A stretch of DNA of 64,000 nt from Uloborus plumipes. Its lineage: Eukaryota; Arthropoda; Arachnida; Araneae; Uloboridae. Positions 46,405 through 59,010 of this stretch are shown here, piece after piece. The notes beneath the pieces are model-generated. The model saw nothing but the letters and a program-made list of their open reading frames with translations, was not told where the DNA came from and did not search any database. A program made the translations under genes and the position numbers. Position 1 is the first letter of the stretch. Each line of letters opens with the position of its first letter. The stretch lies in assembly GCA_038373865.1 (NCBI GenBank), contig JAXGGA010002988.1, positions 1-64,000 on the forward strand, written 5' to 3'.

Positions 46405-46653
46405 CAGACGAACTTGTTTATCTCGAACCCGCCTATCTCGAAAACCTCTCTAATGTCGAAATTTTTCGATTTCCCTGCTTTTACAGCATAAATTTAATGT
46501 TTTTTCGCATGTTTATCTCGAATGGTTTTCCCCGAAAACCGCTATATCTCGAATTTTGACGACTCATGTTTGAATTTCATCTCCAGCCATCTAAGTCAAT
46601 GGTATAACTTGGAGACAAAAATCATCTTTTGTACAATCATTCAAAGACTAGAC
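46405..46653. mobile_element. pogo/Tigger-like MITE, truncated copy 2
   Basis: TA at 46403-46404 precedes CAGACGAACTTGTTTATCTCG. The sequence then matches 16380-16621 in reverse, through CGCTATATCTCGAATTTTGACG, CATCTCCAGCCA and GGAGACAAAAATCATCTTTTG. It stops where a different repeat begins at about 46654. Confidence 0.8.
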
Positions 46654-47030
46654 TAGGTGGCCAAAAGTATCCGGACACTTTCAAAAATTCACATTTTTAC
46701 ATATAGCTCGAGAAATAAGTGATCAATTGTTCTTTAACTTTAGTCATACAAAATATAGGCTTCACCGAACATTTCCAAGTTGAAATTAAATTACCCTTGC
46801 ATTTGGGGGACGACGAAAAACCGCTTTTTGACCATAACTCTTCGAAAATAGCTCGGAATAAGCTACAGATTTCAGTAATTAATTAGCATACTATGTATAA
46901 CTACTGTACAAATTTTTATGAACGTACCACTCTTACTTCCGAAGATATGAAACATTTTAAAAAAAACGGCAATTTTATTTGAAGGGTTTTTGCTCATAAC
47001 ACGCCGAGCCGGCCGGCGCTGTCACAATGA
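46654..47030. mobile_element. Tc1/mariner-like left end, truncated
   Basis: The junction reads TAGGTGGCCAAAAGTATCCGG then ACACTTTC. Ends of the type GTGGCCAAAAGTAT are common in Tc1-like elements in my memory. It replaces the right half of the pogo MITE. No matching right end or transposase frame was found in the window, so the right limit is arbitrary. Confidence 0.5.
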
Positions 47031-47485
47031 AAACAACGTGTGCATAGGTTATATTGCTCGCAAAAAAGTGCTTTGGAGCTTACATATAAGCTGAAAGCAG
47101 ACATGAGAGTAAAATGGCTACTGAGAAATGGTTTCGTTCATTTATGTATAGAAATTTTTCAAGTCTGTTCGTGTAGCTCATGCAACTAGCCTTTCAAGAG
47201 TAACAAGCTTCAATAAAACAAATAAATGTGGAATCTTTCTTTGATACTTGAGAATTGTTATGAACATGCACGGCTATAACCCACAGGATGTGCATAATGT
47301 TGCCAAAACAGACGTTACGAAATTCCAAAAACTTAATATTGTTGCAAGACTTGGTATAAGGCTACTTCAACTGAACGAGGCACATTGTTAATTGTTAAAC
47401 TTTCCCAGATGAAGGTTATGTTGAATTACGTTTAATATTACTTGAAATTAAAAGTGATCTAGACTATTTTGCTAAATTTTTGAAC

Positions 47486-47735
47486 TTGTCACAACCGATC
47501 CCAAGCACTGTCACAACCGCCCCTGGGGTGGGGTCGGTTGTGACATTTTTTCCTTTTTTGTTTAATTTGGTCCTGTGAGTTAACTAGTGAACTTAGGGAG
47601 AAAATTTTAGCATTTCTAAGCAGGCAAATGTACACTTTAACATAAAAACAACTTTAAACTAGCTCACAGGCATTACTAAGGGATCTATGGGGGAGCAAAT
47701 GAAAATTGTCACAACCGTCCCCAGTCTCCCCTACA
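47486..47735. mobile_element. DNA transposon D, right part, with GTCACAACCG motifs
   Basis: The end reads TCCCCAGTCTCCCCTACA at 47735. The motif GTCACAACCGTCCCC or a variant occurs at 47488, 47510, 47533 (reverse, GGGGTCGGTTGTGAC) and 47708. The last lies beside the terminus, as in transposons A, B and C. No left end was found, so the element is truncated or extends unrecognised. Confidence 0.6.
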
Positions 47736-50635
47736 TTGACACAGAATGATTTCGTAATTTTTGTTTTAATTTCACTGTTTATTTTAATTTATTTTTTGGC
47801 TTCGTACCTGCTGAATTCCGCATTCTTAATTCCTTCCGCTGACTGGCTTTCTTGCTGGGGTTGCTTTTTAGGAGAATTATTTTATGAAATTCCTCGAAAA
47901 GGTTTTCAATTATTTCTTTCTGCTCCAAACTTATTTTTTAGGAAGTTCCATTGCTTTCATCTATTTTGCCCATTTAGGAATCGAGTAGCAGTTTTTGAAA
48001 AATAACACTGAAAAGAATTTCATGAAAATAAATAAATAAACAAATCGAACTTCGATTGATATATTTTCTACTTGTCCAAACAAACATAGGCAGACGTCAA
48101 GCTATTTTCTTCCGTGTTGTTTTTAAAGCACAGATACGAAAAACAAATTGGGTTCTTAAATGCTTGCAAAACATTTTCGTCTTTTTTATTTAAACTTAAG
48201 TATGGTAATCGGTTTTTGGGATATTCCACTGTCAAGAGCGGGAAATTCGGGTTCGAACATTTTATAAACATTTGGTTTTAGATCGTAATATTTTAGCTAA
48301 ATATGAGTAAGCACGTTTTTAAATCAATACATTTGATGCAAAGCTACTCCTGACACAGTTATATTTTTGTTAAATAATTTTGTTATTTAAATTTAGTTTA
48401 TTTGTATGCGAGACGAGTCAACTTCGTTTAATGTGGTGTACGAACGAGTCAATATTTTTGCTCTATTAATTTAGGAATGACAAAATAAATTGCCGGTTTT
48501 GAAAACTAAGGTTTCAATGTCAATTCAACGTATTTCTTGAGAAATAATAACGGTTGAAAAAAAAATATGTATGGGCCTATTCCACAAAAAAGTAGCCATT
48601 TTAACCAGCACGTGATGGTTCATATATTTCATTAAAAACTAATAATTAATGACGAAGCTTTTTCTCGGGTATTAAATAGCTGAACGATACTATTGCATGC
48701 AATTGTTAAAAAAAGTCAATTACGCAGGACATACATTTAAATTATAGCTAAAAAGGATAACACGGAATGTAAAAAGATTATCTTTAAAAGCTAAAAAAGG
48801 ACCAATAGCTCTTCATTAACTAACTGTCTTATCTTGAAAATATCGCTTGTTTGCTGTTTACCCGTCTGCCTCACCGCCCATCATCTCACATTACCTTTTG
48901 ATTACACAGTTTCGAAAATGCAAACTCTTTTTCAAAACATCAATAAAACCATCACCCCAAAAGTTTCTTTAAGTCATCGTATTTAAATGCTCGTTATTCA
49001 TTTTTATCGGAAAGAGAAACCTTTTATTTTGACGCCCTTGTCAGGGTGCTAAAATTAAGGCACGCGGTAAATCAGGGCTTGACAGGGACGTGTCAGCACA
49101 GATCTGGGTCGCATTTATGCGCACTATAATGGCCCGTCTTATGATTTAGGAAGACAGGGTATTATATGTTTACCGAAACTACAAGGGAGAGCTTCTTTTA
49201 TTAGAACACGAAGGAGCGAGACTTCATTTGTTTCTCCTCTTCTCTATCGCTTCGGAATCGATAGGTTCCTTATGACATGCTAGAACGACACGTAAAGCGA
49301 ATGGGTCGTCATTATTATGAAAATCGTAAAAACTGTGCCCGAAGTTATTGTACCTTGATAATCACATTTTTTTTTAAATTATAAATTTTCACATTGATTT
49401 TCCATCAAGACCGGATCCAGAATTTTTTTAAGTTTTCTTACTTGCTTTATACTATGCATACTGGTTTACAAATATTGTTTAGACTTCAATAACGAAACAT
49501 TTCCGAGAGAGATCCCAAATATCCCCCCCCCCCCTAACTTTATTAAACTAGTATAAAATTGCATGTTTCGAACTTCAATATCGAAAAATTTCTGGTGAAG
49601 AGTCCCCAAGGGAGGTGCGATCGCCTCTATCGCACCTCTCAAGCATCCGTCCTTTTGAACCCAGCGTAAATTACTTATACACAAACTGTTGATTCTAAAT
49701 TAGGCAATTATATTGAGAATAAAGAAAAAAAGATTGGTAATAATTACTAAGACTGAAAAAAAAAGTTTAGGATATGATTTGTACCATTTTCACTCGAATG
49801 ACTAGATTCTACCAAAGTTTGTGCTTCTAAATATTTTGGTGAAAAGGCAGTCTTAAAAAACGTAAGCTTGATATTCTTCCTCGGTTGCGTATTTTTTTTT
49901 TTTTTTTTTCATTTTCCTTTTTGCTATTTTTTCATCTCCCCCTCCCCAGCCCCCTCTTTTTTTTTCTTTTTTCTTTTCTTTGATAGTTTGTATGAATTTG
50001 CTAAATTTATCGCTCAAGATAAGCTGGAGTTGAAAGAGGGATGAACACAAATTTGGGACGGAATTTTTGAAAAAAAAAGTGACCCAAAGTGACACAAAAC
50101 AATCGTCCCTTTTATTAGTATTTTTTTCTTTTAATATATATTTTTATTTCGTCTCTTTTACCGCTATTTTAGAGCATCATGTGTAGCTTTGAGTTTTTCT
50201 CTCTTTCTATTCTAATTACAGCAGCATCTGCTGAAATGCGTAATATTTTTCTTCATTCATGATGGAATTGAAAGGTTTTGCCATCAAAGCGTTCAGTAAT
50301 GCTCTTTAAAGCGTGTCAAAAATTTTGAAGCATTATTTAATTTTAACCTATATTTTAAACTATTTTTTATCTGTGGAAGTTTGGAAGCAAAATTCGAAAA
50401 ATTGTACCTCTTTTGCAGGAAAGGAACAAATGGAATTTTTACACCTCTCAACCAAAAATGAAAAAAAACTGGTTTTGATTTTCAATGTTTTTGAAATTTA
50501 GAACATTTGTATAGTCTAATTTAGAACATTTGTATAGTCTAAGAGGATTCAAAAAATATTAAACATGAAATCAGTGCCTCAGTTCATCTTATTAAAATCT
50601 ACACTAGTACGGTCCAATCTTGCCCCGACATTCTT
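47736..50635. other. About 2.9 kb without an assignable gene
   Basis: A C tract lies at 49523-49535, and T and pyrimidine runs at 49890-49980. The 25-bp unit TTTAGAACATTTGTATAGTC is duplicated at about 50497-50541. Frames are short. Confidence 0.4.
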
Positions 50636-50918
50636 CACTGTAAAAAATAAATGTTGTTTTGACAGTATAATACAGATAATTTTATAGTAATAAACAGTAA
50701 AAATTTCTCATTTTACAGTAATAAACTAAAATAACGACTTTTACAGCACTAAATTATTAAATTCTTAATTTTACAGTAATGAATTGCAAAAGTGCTAATT
50801 GTACAATTTATTACTGTGCATTTTACAGTTTTAAACTGAAACCTCGACTGCCAGTATTATATTGTTGTTTTTACAGTGTAATATTGCTGAATTTTACGGA
50901 AATAAACTGTAAATTATT
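50636..50918 (-). mobile_element. CACTG/TA MITE, reverse copy 10
   Basis: It starts CACTGTAAAAAATAAATG. Repeated ATTTTACAGTAATAAACT units lead to the box GAAACCTCGACTGCCAGTAT, then a partial second copy begins (TTTTTACAGTGTAATATTGC) and fades at about 50918. Confidence 0.8.
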
Positions 50919-51318
50919 TGTAAAATTCGAACTTGAAAAACGCGATTTTTCACATTCGTTACTTTAGCATGGTGCCAACGATATATATTTCCCGGGGGAA
51001 AAAAAAACTTTTCAATGAACTCATAGCGCTATTTTTTCTGAATCAAACCTCGTGCGCCCTTTCGCTCCACGGGAGTTGCAGGGGGGCTGCTTACACCACT
51101 CTCCAAAACCAAAAGGTCCACAAACTGAAGATACAAGAGACAGATGGACTGACGGACCTAAAGTCCAGCGAACATATGATACAGTGACATAAAGCCTCGA
51201 TTTTTGGACAGCTAGGACAAAAGGTCCAGTTTTCGGAGCAGGCTGGATATTGGAGTGAAGCGCAGACCTCCTAAATGACGGGTAACGGGGAATGCCTCCT
51301 GAAAGTTACCAGTGGAGG

Positions 51319-51539
51319 TATAGCGTTCTTCTGAAACGGTGATCTACGACCTTGACAATGTGCACCTATTTTTTTGGGGGGGGGGGGATAGAAAAGTGTC
51401 ATTTGTTCTGAATTGAGTTCGGTGACTTTCATTTAGTATTCCAACACAAATCTTTTTCATTGTCCCTTTTTCCCTAAACTCCCCAAAAAGAAGTAAACAT
51501 TGTCAAGGTCATAGCTCAAGTTACTAGAGGTGCACTATA
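51319..51539. mobile_element. MITE with TATAGTGC ends, copy 1
   Basis: The left end TATAGCGTTCTTCTGAAACG and the right end TTACTAGAGGTGCACTATA are inverted. Next to them, GACCTTGACAATGTG pairs with AACATTGTCAAGGTC. A G tract lies in the middle. It matches 61783-61992. Confidence 0.75.
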
Positions 51540-51604
51540 GGCACCCTTTAAATCAACGCTTTTCCAAATAAGCAATAGCGAAACCAACGCTTAAAAGTCG
51601 GAGG

Positions 51605-52120
51605 TTAACCCATCACCGCCCAGTAATCTATTAATACATCACCTCTTTTCAGACTCCTCACTGAAATCTGTACCATTTTATTATTTTTTATTGGCTGGTT
51701 TCCTTACACATGCGACTACACCCCTAAAAAACTTTTGAACCTTTCTTTTCCCGGTGAGTCCAGCAGATAACGTCTAAAGTTTGTCATGTTACAGATTCAC
51801 AGTAGTTTTCAATTCTGGGTACAATGGAATTTTTTTTATAAGAACATTATACTTTTATTTAGCTGGTTTTAATTTTACAAAAACTTTATTCCTTATTTAC
51901 AAAATTGGTTTCTTCAAAGATAAGATTAGATTAAAGTTACCTACTTTTTTATTAATAGAAACGCCCAGCTATCTACTTATAGATCATCTATTATTTCAAC
52001 TACAAAATACTGCAAGTAGATGAAACTCCATCTTCATTCTATTTATAAAGTATGAAATGAAATTTAAAAAGATCTTTCAAAAATTTTCATTTTAAAATAA
52101 TTTGGGCGCTAACGGGTTAA
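51605..52120. mobile_element. TTAA-flanked element, family 1, uninterrupted copy
   Basis: TTAA at 51605-51608 is followed by CCCATCACCGCCCA, and TTTGGGCGCTAACGGG precedes TTAA at 52117-52120. The 516-bp body aligns from end to end with 943-2904 once the Tc1 element there is removed. At the Tc1 site this copy reads AGCTATCTACTTATAGATC, confirming the pre-insertion state. Confidence 0.9.
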
Positions 52121-52550
52121 AAACAGAGAGCAAAGCCCGATTGTAGGCGGACTGGACTAACGTATTACGGAAGGAAGCCGATTCAATATCTCTGTAATTT
52201 ACCACTTAAGAGGAGCGTGTACTGAGAAATGCATCTCTTTCTACTTTTGTGGAACAGAAAGAAAATCGCCGATCTCTAAGTGGTACCTTTTTTTTTCGAG
52301 TGGGTCGCATTTGGAACTCGATCGTCTGCCTCTCCCGCCCTCCCCCGCGAAGCGCCATTAATGCACGTGAGGAAGTTGCGGTTTTGTGGCATAGATCTGT
52401 CCCCCTCCCTCCCCTCCCCTCCTACTACACAGGCCCTCGAGCGACTCTCTGCTTGCATCACTTCGAATTTCCACCGAATGCAAGTAGAAAAAAACGTTTC
52501 TGCATCAGTGAGGGAGTTCGGACAAAACTGAAGGGTAAATTTTAGACCTG
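52121..52550. other. No assignable gene; C-rich patch
   Basis: 52330-52440 is rich in CCCTCCC. Overlapping frames on both strands (98, 83 and 61 codons) have no recognisable domain. Confidence 0.4.
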
Positions 52551-52922
52551 CACTGCAAAAAATGAACTGTTGTTTTTACAGTATAATACTGGCAGCCGAG
52601 GTTTTAATTTTAAACTGTAAAATGCACAGTAATAAACTAAAACTAGCAATTTTAGTTTTTTTCTGTTATGTAAGCAATTTTACAATTTATTGCCGTAAAA
52701 GTTAGCTGTATGAAGCTGTAAAAACAGTATAATATTGCAGGGGTTCCAGTTTAAAACTTTTAAATGCACTGTAATAAACTGCAAAATTAGTAATTTTACA
52801 GTTTATTGCAGTAAAATTAGCAATTTTATAGTTTAGTACTGTAAAATTTGCAATTTTTACAGTTTGTCACTATAAAATTAGCTGTAGTATACTATGAAAG
52901 TAACACTTTTTTTTTTATAGTG
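52551..52922 (+). mobile_element. CACTG/TA MITE, copy 11
   Basis: It starts CACTGCAAAAAATGAACTG and ends TTTTTTATAGTG. It has the boxes GGCAGCCGAGGTTTTAATTT near 52591 and GCAGGGGTTCCAGTTT near 52737, and a run of AAATTAGCAATTTTA units. It is one of the longest copies. Confidence 0.87.
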
Positions 52923-53473
52923 TGCTTTTCAGGGTGTTTTGTGCAGAAATCTTTTTTTTTTTTCAAAATGGATTTGCCCATAGGCCTCATAATGTATGAC
53001 TTAGAGGACCATAAGTCCCATTTTGAAACGAACTGTCCCGTTTTCAAGTAGCCTGTCCTTTTGTCCCCACATTTGCTGGACACTTACATGTCCCGTTTTC
53101 TGAAATGATTCAATGGAGCCCTAGAAAGGCTTCAACCAAAATTCCTATACAAATAATTCAACGCAACTGTTGATTAGACTGTAGCAATAACGCACCAGAA
53201 GAAAGGAAACTTTTGCTTATTAGTAATTGATGAACTTGGGGAAAGAGCTAAGTTGCTAATGGCAGTTCTTAAAGAAATGTGACTTAGAAAAGTAAACTGT
53301 ATGAAACCTTACCAGCAATTATATTCTGATTTAAAATTAGCACCAAATATACTCAAGCTAATTTGCACGTTAAAACTATACTACATTAATTTTTCTTTTT
53401 TAAGTATGTATAGTTGCCTAAATCTGTTAAATATCCCGTTTTGAGGGGGTGGATAATGGGTTCCCTTATGTAT

Positions 53474-54578
<1,105 letters not shown>

Positions 54579-55363
54579 TTATGTATGGCCCAATATAGTG
54601 CTTATCCAAATACAAAATCATATATAACGAGAGAAATTGCTATAGAAATGTCAAATGTCTTCAAGGCTTCAATATACTCTTTGAGATATTTTAGAGGAGT
54701 GAAATTTATTTTGATGCTAGAAAGAAATGTGAAAACAGTGCAGGCGATAGCGGTTATTATTATTTTTTTTTAAATTAAGAGGAAGATAGCAGGGAAGTAG
54801 AATATGAGTTAAATTTTGATTTTTAGCTTTTAGAATTTTCGACATTTTGTAGAAAAAAAATTTATGAAACATTCAACTGCAACTCTTAAAAAATATAGTC
54901 GATTTTTCTTCCCATTTTCGCATGCAAGATTTTAATTTAAAGTAAAAAGCTTGAAAATACACTCCACTCCATTTTTCTGGTGCATTCGAGATTTTCAATG
55001 CGCAATAGATTTTCATTGCTCTTGTATAGACGTTAAAATATCCGCGGTTATCATGTCAAGTAATAATATTTTTTTAAAAAATTGTAATATCAAACAACAC
55101 CAGCTACTAAATTAGGAGAAGGGTAACAACGTTTGATCACATTTTAATGGTTATTCTAAAACTAATGAATTACTGGTTTACGGTTGGCTTAAATCTCACT
55201 TCCAATTATCCGACATTGTAAAAGACGTCATTTTTGAAGCACTTAGAGTACTCTATCTGAAAACCTCATGACAGTGCGAAATATGTATAAAAATGGTCAC
55301 ATGGACATATCGTCGCCTCAAAGCCACAGTAAGAAATCAAAGCATGAAACAACTGTTAAGCTA
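54579..55363. other. No gene seen; AT-rich sequence
   Basis: Only short AT-driven frames are present. Confidence 0.4.
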
Positions 55364-55594
55364 CACTGCAAAAAATAAAAATCTAGTGTTTTTATAGTAT
55401 AATACTGTCTACAAAGGTTCCAGTTTAAAACTGTAAAATTCACATTAATAAACAGTAAAATTAGCAATTTTACAGTTTATCACTGTAAAGCAGCAATTTT
55501 ACGGTTTATTACTGTTAAATTGGAAATTTTTAAAGTTTGTTACTATAAAATTAGCTGTATTGTACTGTAAAAACAACATCTATATTTAACAGTA
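55364..55594 (+). mobile_element. CACTG/TA MITE, copy 12
   Basis: TA precedes CACTGCAAAAAATAAAAATC, and the right end reads TATATTTAACAGTA. The box ACAAAGGTTCCAGTTT and three palindromic units lie between. It is a short, simple form of the family. Confidence 0.83.
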
Positions 55595-56367
55595 GTTATA
55601 AGATAACAACTTTTGCTTTGAGGCGATGATATTCCTATCAGACATTTTTAATCAGCGGTAACGAGACACCTTATAGCACAAGTGAATCTAAAGTTTCGAC
55701 AATAACTAGCTCGACGATAATGGGAAAAAATTACGTCAACGGGTTGAGTGCGTTTGCGCTTCCATTTCACCATCAATCACGAACTATTTCTTCGCAATTG
55801 CTGTTTCAACGTGCTTCAAGAAAACATTTGACGAAAGCTTCACACGCGTACCCTTGGAGTTTAAAAATAATAGTCATTTTCAGCACTAGGAGTTAAGAAG
55901 TTAACAATTTATGAAACAAATTTCTTTAAATCTAGGAGGTGAAGAAACAAAAAAACGAGTTCTTTCAAAATGTAAAAACTTTTTTGTCATACTTTTGCAT
56001 AAGAAATTTCCCGCATTATACAATTAAAAACTAATTCCTAATTCTGTGAATAAAATTTTCACGCAGCAATTTTTTTCGATGGGTATCTTCAAAACGTAAA
56101 AAAATTAATTCACATACAAAGGCGAGAACAAAAATCGCAAGTTCTGCTATAAAGTAGAAAGAGAAATGCTCTTTCAGTTGGTAAAAAATTAAATCCATTC
56201 TTTCCATGAATACAAAAAAGGAGAGAGAAAATTTCTAGTAATACACATTTTAAGATGTAACAGCAAAATGCTTCGCATGTATAATAAATGGTGCGAAAAA
56301 ATAAAAGATCGTTTTCTAGTACTAATAATCTTACATGGAAACTAAGGCACTCGAAATAATGGTAAAG
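55595..56367. other. No gene seen
   Basis: This is AT-rich sequence without matched repeats. Confidence 0.4.
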
Positions 56368-56548
56368 CTAGACCACTGAGAGATGGTGCGTGGACTGGAA
56401 GCGGAAATCAACCATTTCATTTTGAAATAGGTTGGATTAGCGAGAACGCGCGACTTCACTGCTAACGTGTTCTTGTTGATACAACCTATTTCAAAATGAA
56501 GTGGCCCGTTTCCGCTTCCAGTCCACACGTCATCTCTCCGTGGTCTAG
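56368..56548. mobile_element. Hairpin MITE (CTAGACCACTGAGAGATG), copy 1
   Basis: The whole 181 bp is close to a palindrome. The left half runs CTAGACCACTGAGAGATGG, TGGACTGGAAGCGGAAAT and CATTTTGAAATAGGTTG; the right half returns CAACCTATTTCAAAATG, TTTCCGCTTCCAGTCCA and CATCTCTCCGTGGTCTAG. The opposed frames over it are mirror artefacts. A diverged second copy is at 60458-60636. Confidence 0.88.
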
Positions 56549-57124
56549 AATTAGTTTCGAAGGTAAAGATGGAAAATTGGTTAAGCGAAAGAAACTGTCG
56601 GTATCTCTGAAAATGAAGCTGATATTAGTGAACCTCTGTAAAACCAGACATAGAAGTCTTAAAAGCACTGACTTAATCTCGCCATTCTTTCAGAATCAGA
56701 CACGCAAAAAGGAGCGAATGGAATCCCACTATTTTTTTTTTTTTTTTTTTTTTTTGCATTAAAACTAAAAGCCAGAGAAGAACGAAAAGTACAAACTTAT
56801 TTAAAGAAGTACTAATGGGAAAAAAATGCTCGTTTACCAATAATAAGAATATTTTTCTTGCACTTTTAATGGAGCATTATTTGGTAAAAAAGCTGATTAA
56901 GTTTACAAATGGTCCCATTAAAGTCGAGTCAATGTGCTCGAAAGGTGGAAAATAGTTACTTATTGCACGCAGAACTATTCTTTCAAAGTAAATTCATAGA
57001 AAAGAAAAAAATATGTTTGAAGCAAACCTTTTTAAAGAAAAAAAGCCTTTTTAAATGAAATCGACAAATAAAAAACTAAGGAACTCGTCGAAATTATCAA
57101 TTCTGTATTAATTTGCATCAAACA
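56549..57124. other. No gene seen; T run
   Basis: A T run of about 24 bp lies at 56732-56755. The 88-codon frame ending in it has no domain. Confidence 0.4.
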
Positions 57125-57418
57125 CAGTACCAAGTTACTAAACGTTGAACGAAACGCCGTTACCAGAAATTTACAGTACCAAGTTACTAATCGTTGAACG
57201 AAATGCCGTTACCAGAAATTTACAGTACCAAGTTACTAAACGTTGAACGAAATGCCGTTACCAGAAATTTACAGTACCAAGTTACTAAACGTTGAACGAA
57301 ATGCCGTTACCAGAAATTTACAGTACCAAGTTACTAGACGTTGAACGAAATGCCGTTACCAGAAATTTACAGTACCAAGTTACAAAACGTTGAACGAAAT
57401 GCCGTTACCAGAAACTTC
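57125..57418. repeat. 49-bp minisatellite, six units
   Basis: The unit begins CAGTACCAAGTTACTAAACG and contains TTGAACGAAATGCCGTTACC and AGAAATTTA. Units start at 57125, 57174, 57223, 57272, 57321 and 57370. Only a few substitutions separate them (AAACG/TCG/GACG, AACG/ATG), so this array is recent, in contrast to the worn arrays at 4977 and 29771. The unit's ends have no transposon-like features. Confidence 0.97.
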
Positions 57419-58169
57419 ATCTCGTATTACTGAGCTTAGATTATTTTTAATAAAATGCATTTAAATAAAAAATGCGCGCAAAAGAGTCGATTAACTAATA
57501 AAAGTCCCCCTTCACACATTTGGTGGCATGGGGAGGGTAGTCAGTATAAAGTAGAAAAGTCATAGCAAGTCTCAGAACAAAAAATAGATTATGACGCATG
57601 AGTGCTTCATAGAGCCGCCAACGTAATCTTGTTCTTAAACTTTTCTTCCAATTTCATTTCTGTCACAGAAACTACAGCCAAGTTTAGAAAAATACAGGGA
57701 AAACCATAATGTTTAAAATAAAAGAAAAAAAAAGAATTAAAATATTGTAAATGTAAAGTCACACCATTAGTTAGAAGTATTTCAGGGTAAGAAACGAAAG
57801 TAAAACAAAGCTTTATTAAAATTAGTTAAAATATAGAGAGAATCAAAATATTTCAGAGAAAAGTTACACTAGTCATTCTAAACATTTAAAGGTGAAAACG
57901 AATGGAAAACAAAACTTTATCAAAAAATCAAGATGTCATGATAGTTAAAACAAAGTGAGAAAGGGAATTTAAGGTGAATTATTGCAAATCAATTGCAAAA
58001 TACTAAATGAGTCAAAATGTTACATTTTTATTGGGTGCGGAGGCGGGTTTTTTTTTCCAACAATAAAAATAAAAGGGAGGAAATAGAAAATTCCTCTGCG
58101 GAAAACCAAAACAATCCAATGTATTTGGAAAAGAAAAACTGGCAAAGGACTTATAAAACAATCTTACTA
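57419..58169. other. No gene seen
   Basis: This is A-rich sequence with words such as AAAGTAAAAC repeated loosely. No element was identified. Confidence 0.4.
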
Positions 58170-59010
58170 AAAATAGAAAAAATAGCGTTTTTTAGTTTCA
58201 ATTTCGAAAATCTCCCAGGAGTGAGTCTCGAACCACATTCCTTTTTTCAATGTCATCAAAGATGGCATACGAATGCATATTTAACCCATTAGTGCCTTGC
58301 GTCCCTTTTTAGGGACGGTCCAAAAAGTGTCTGAATTGACCAAAAATGAACATTCCAAATAAATAATAGTGTTCAATTTTTATTTTGGTATTGTTTTAAT
58401 TCATTTATAACTGATTGCAGCACCTAACCATTGTAAAGTGTGTTCTGTAACCCTGTAACCAGTGTACAAAGTATCTTTGGACAAAAAATATCAGGCATTA
58501 ATGGGTTAAGGGCTTCAATTTGACAAAATTTTGAAGAGGAAAGACCCGACTCCTCTTCACTTAACATTGCCTAAAATTGCGCTTTTGGAACTTTGATTTC
58601 AAGAAAGAACCGGGTTAAGCCAAGAAACCTCCTCCTTTTTCCTAACGTTAAAAAAGTTTCAAATAACTTCTTAACACCAACAAGGGCCAAAAACTTTCGA
58701 TTGTGCTTTTGGAGCTTCAACTCCCCAAAAAATTACTAGGAGTGAATTTCGAATTTTCATGCTTTCTCCTAACACTATTCCAAAGATGGCCTACGATTAA
58801 ATTTTTAAAATTTTAATTTTGAAAAATTTCCGGGAGGGTTCCTCAGCCTCTCTTTACCTGAACATCGCCATAGTTCATCTATACTTCTTTTTTTTTTCAA
58901 CTACATTTTTGGGGAACAGCCTTGGCCCCTCCCTTCATTGTCGAAGATCGTCTAAAAGTGCTTTTGGAACTTCCATTTCAAAAAAGGGCCTGACAAATTT
59001 CGAACTTTTT
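58170..59010. repeat. Degenerate tandem array, about 100-130 bp units
   Basis: Units repeat the order GTGCTTTTGGA(A/G)CTTC(A/C), CAAAAAAT or AAAATTTCC, (A/G)GGAGTGA.TTTCGAA and AAAGATGGC.TACGA. Anchors are at about 58577, 58698 and 58957, with weaker ones at 58186 and 58800. A TTAA MITE at 58281-58509 interrupts it. Confidence 0.6.
58281..58509 (+). mobile_element. TTAA-flanked MITE, family 3
   Basis: TTAA at 58281-58284 is followed by CCCATTAGTGCC; the right end CAGGCATTAATGGG meets TTAA at 58506-58509. A perfect 7-bp hairpin CGTCCCT/AGGGACG (58300-58317) lies 15 nt inside the left TTAA. At 229 bp it has no coding potential. It shares the end pattern TTAACCC(A/T)TT but not the interior of families 1 and 2. 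Confidence 0.87.

Noticed and set aside
49400..49680. Possible hAT-like element with GACCGGATCC and GGATGC ends
   Set aside because: The ends pair poorly and no target duplication is visible.
56331..56762. Opposed frames that look conserved between strands
   Set aside because: They are the two arms of a hairpin MITE read from opposite sides.
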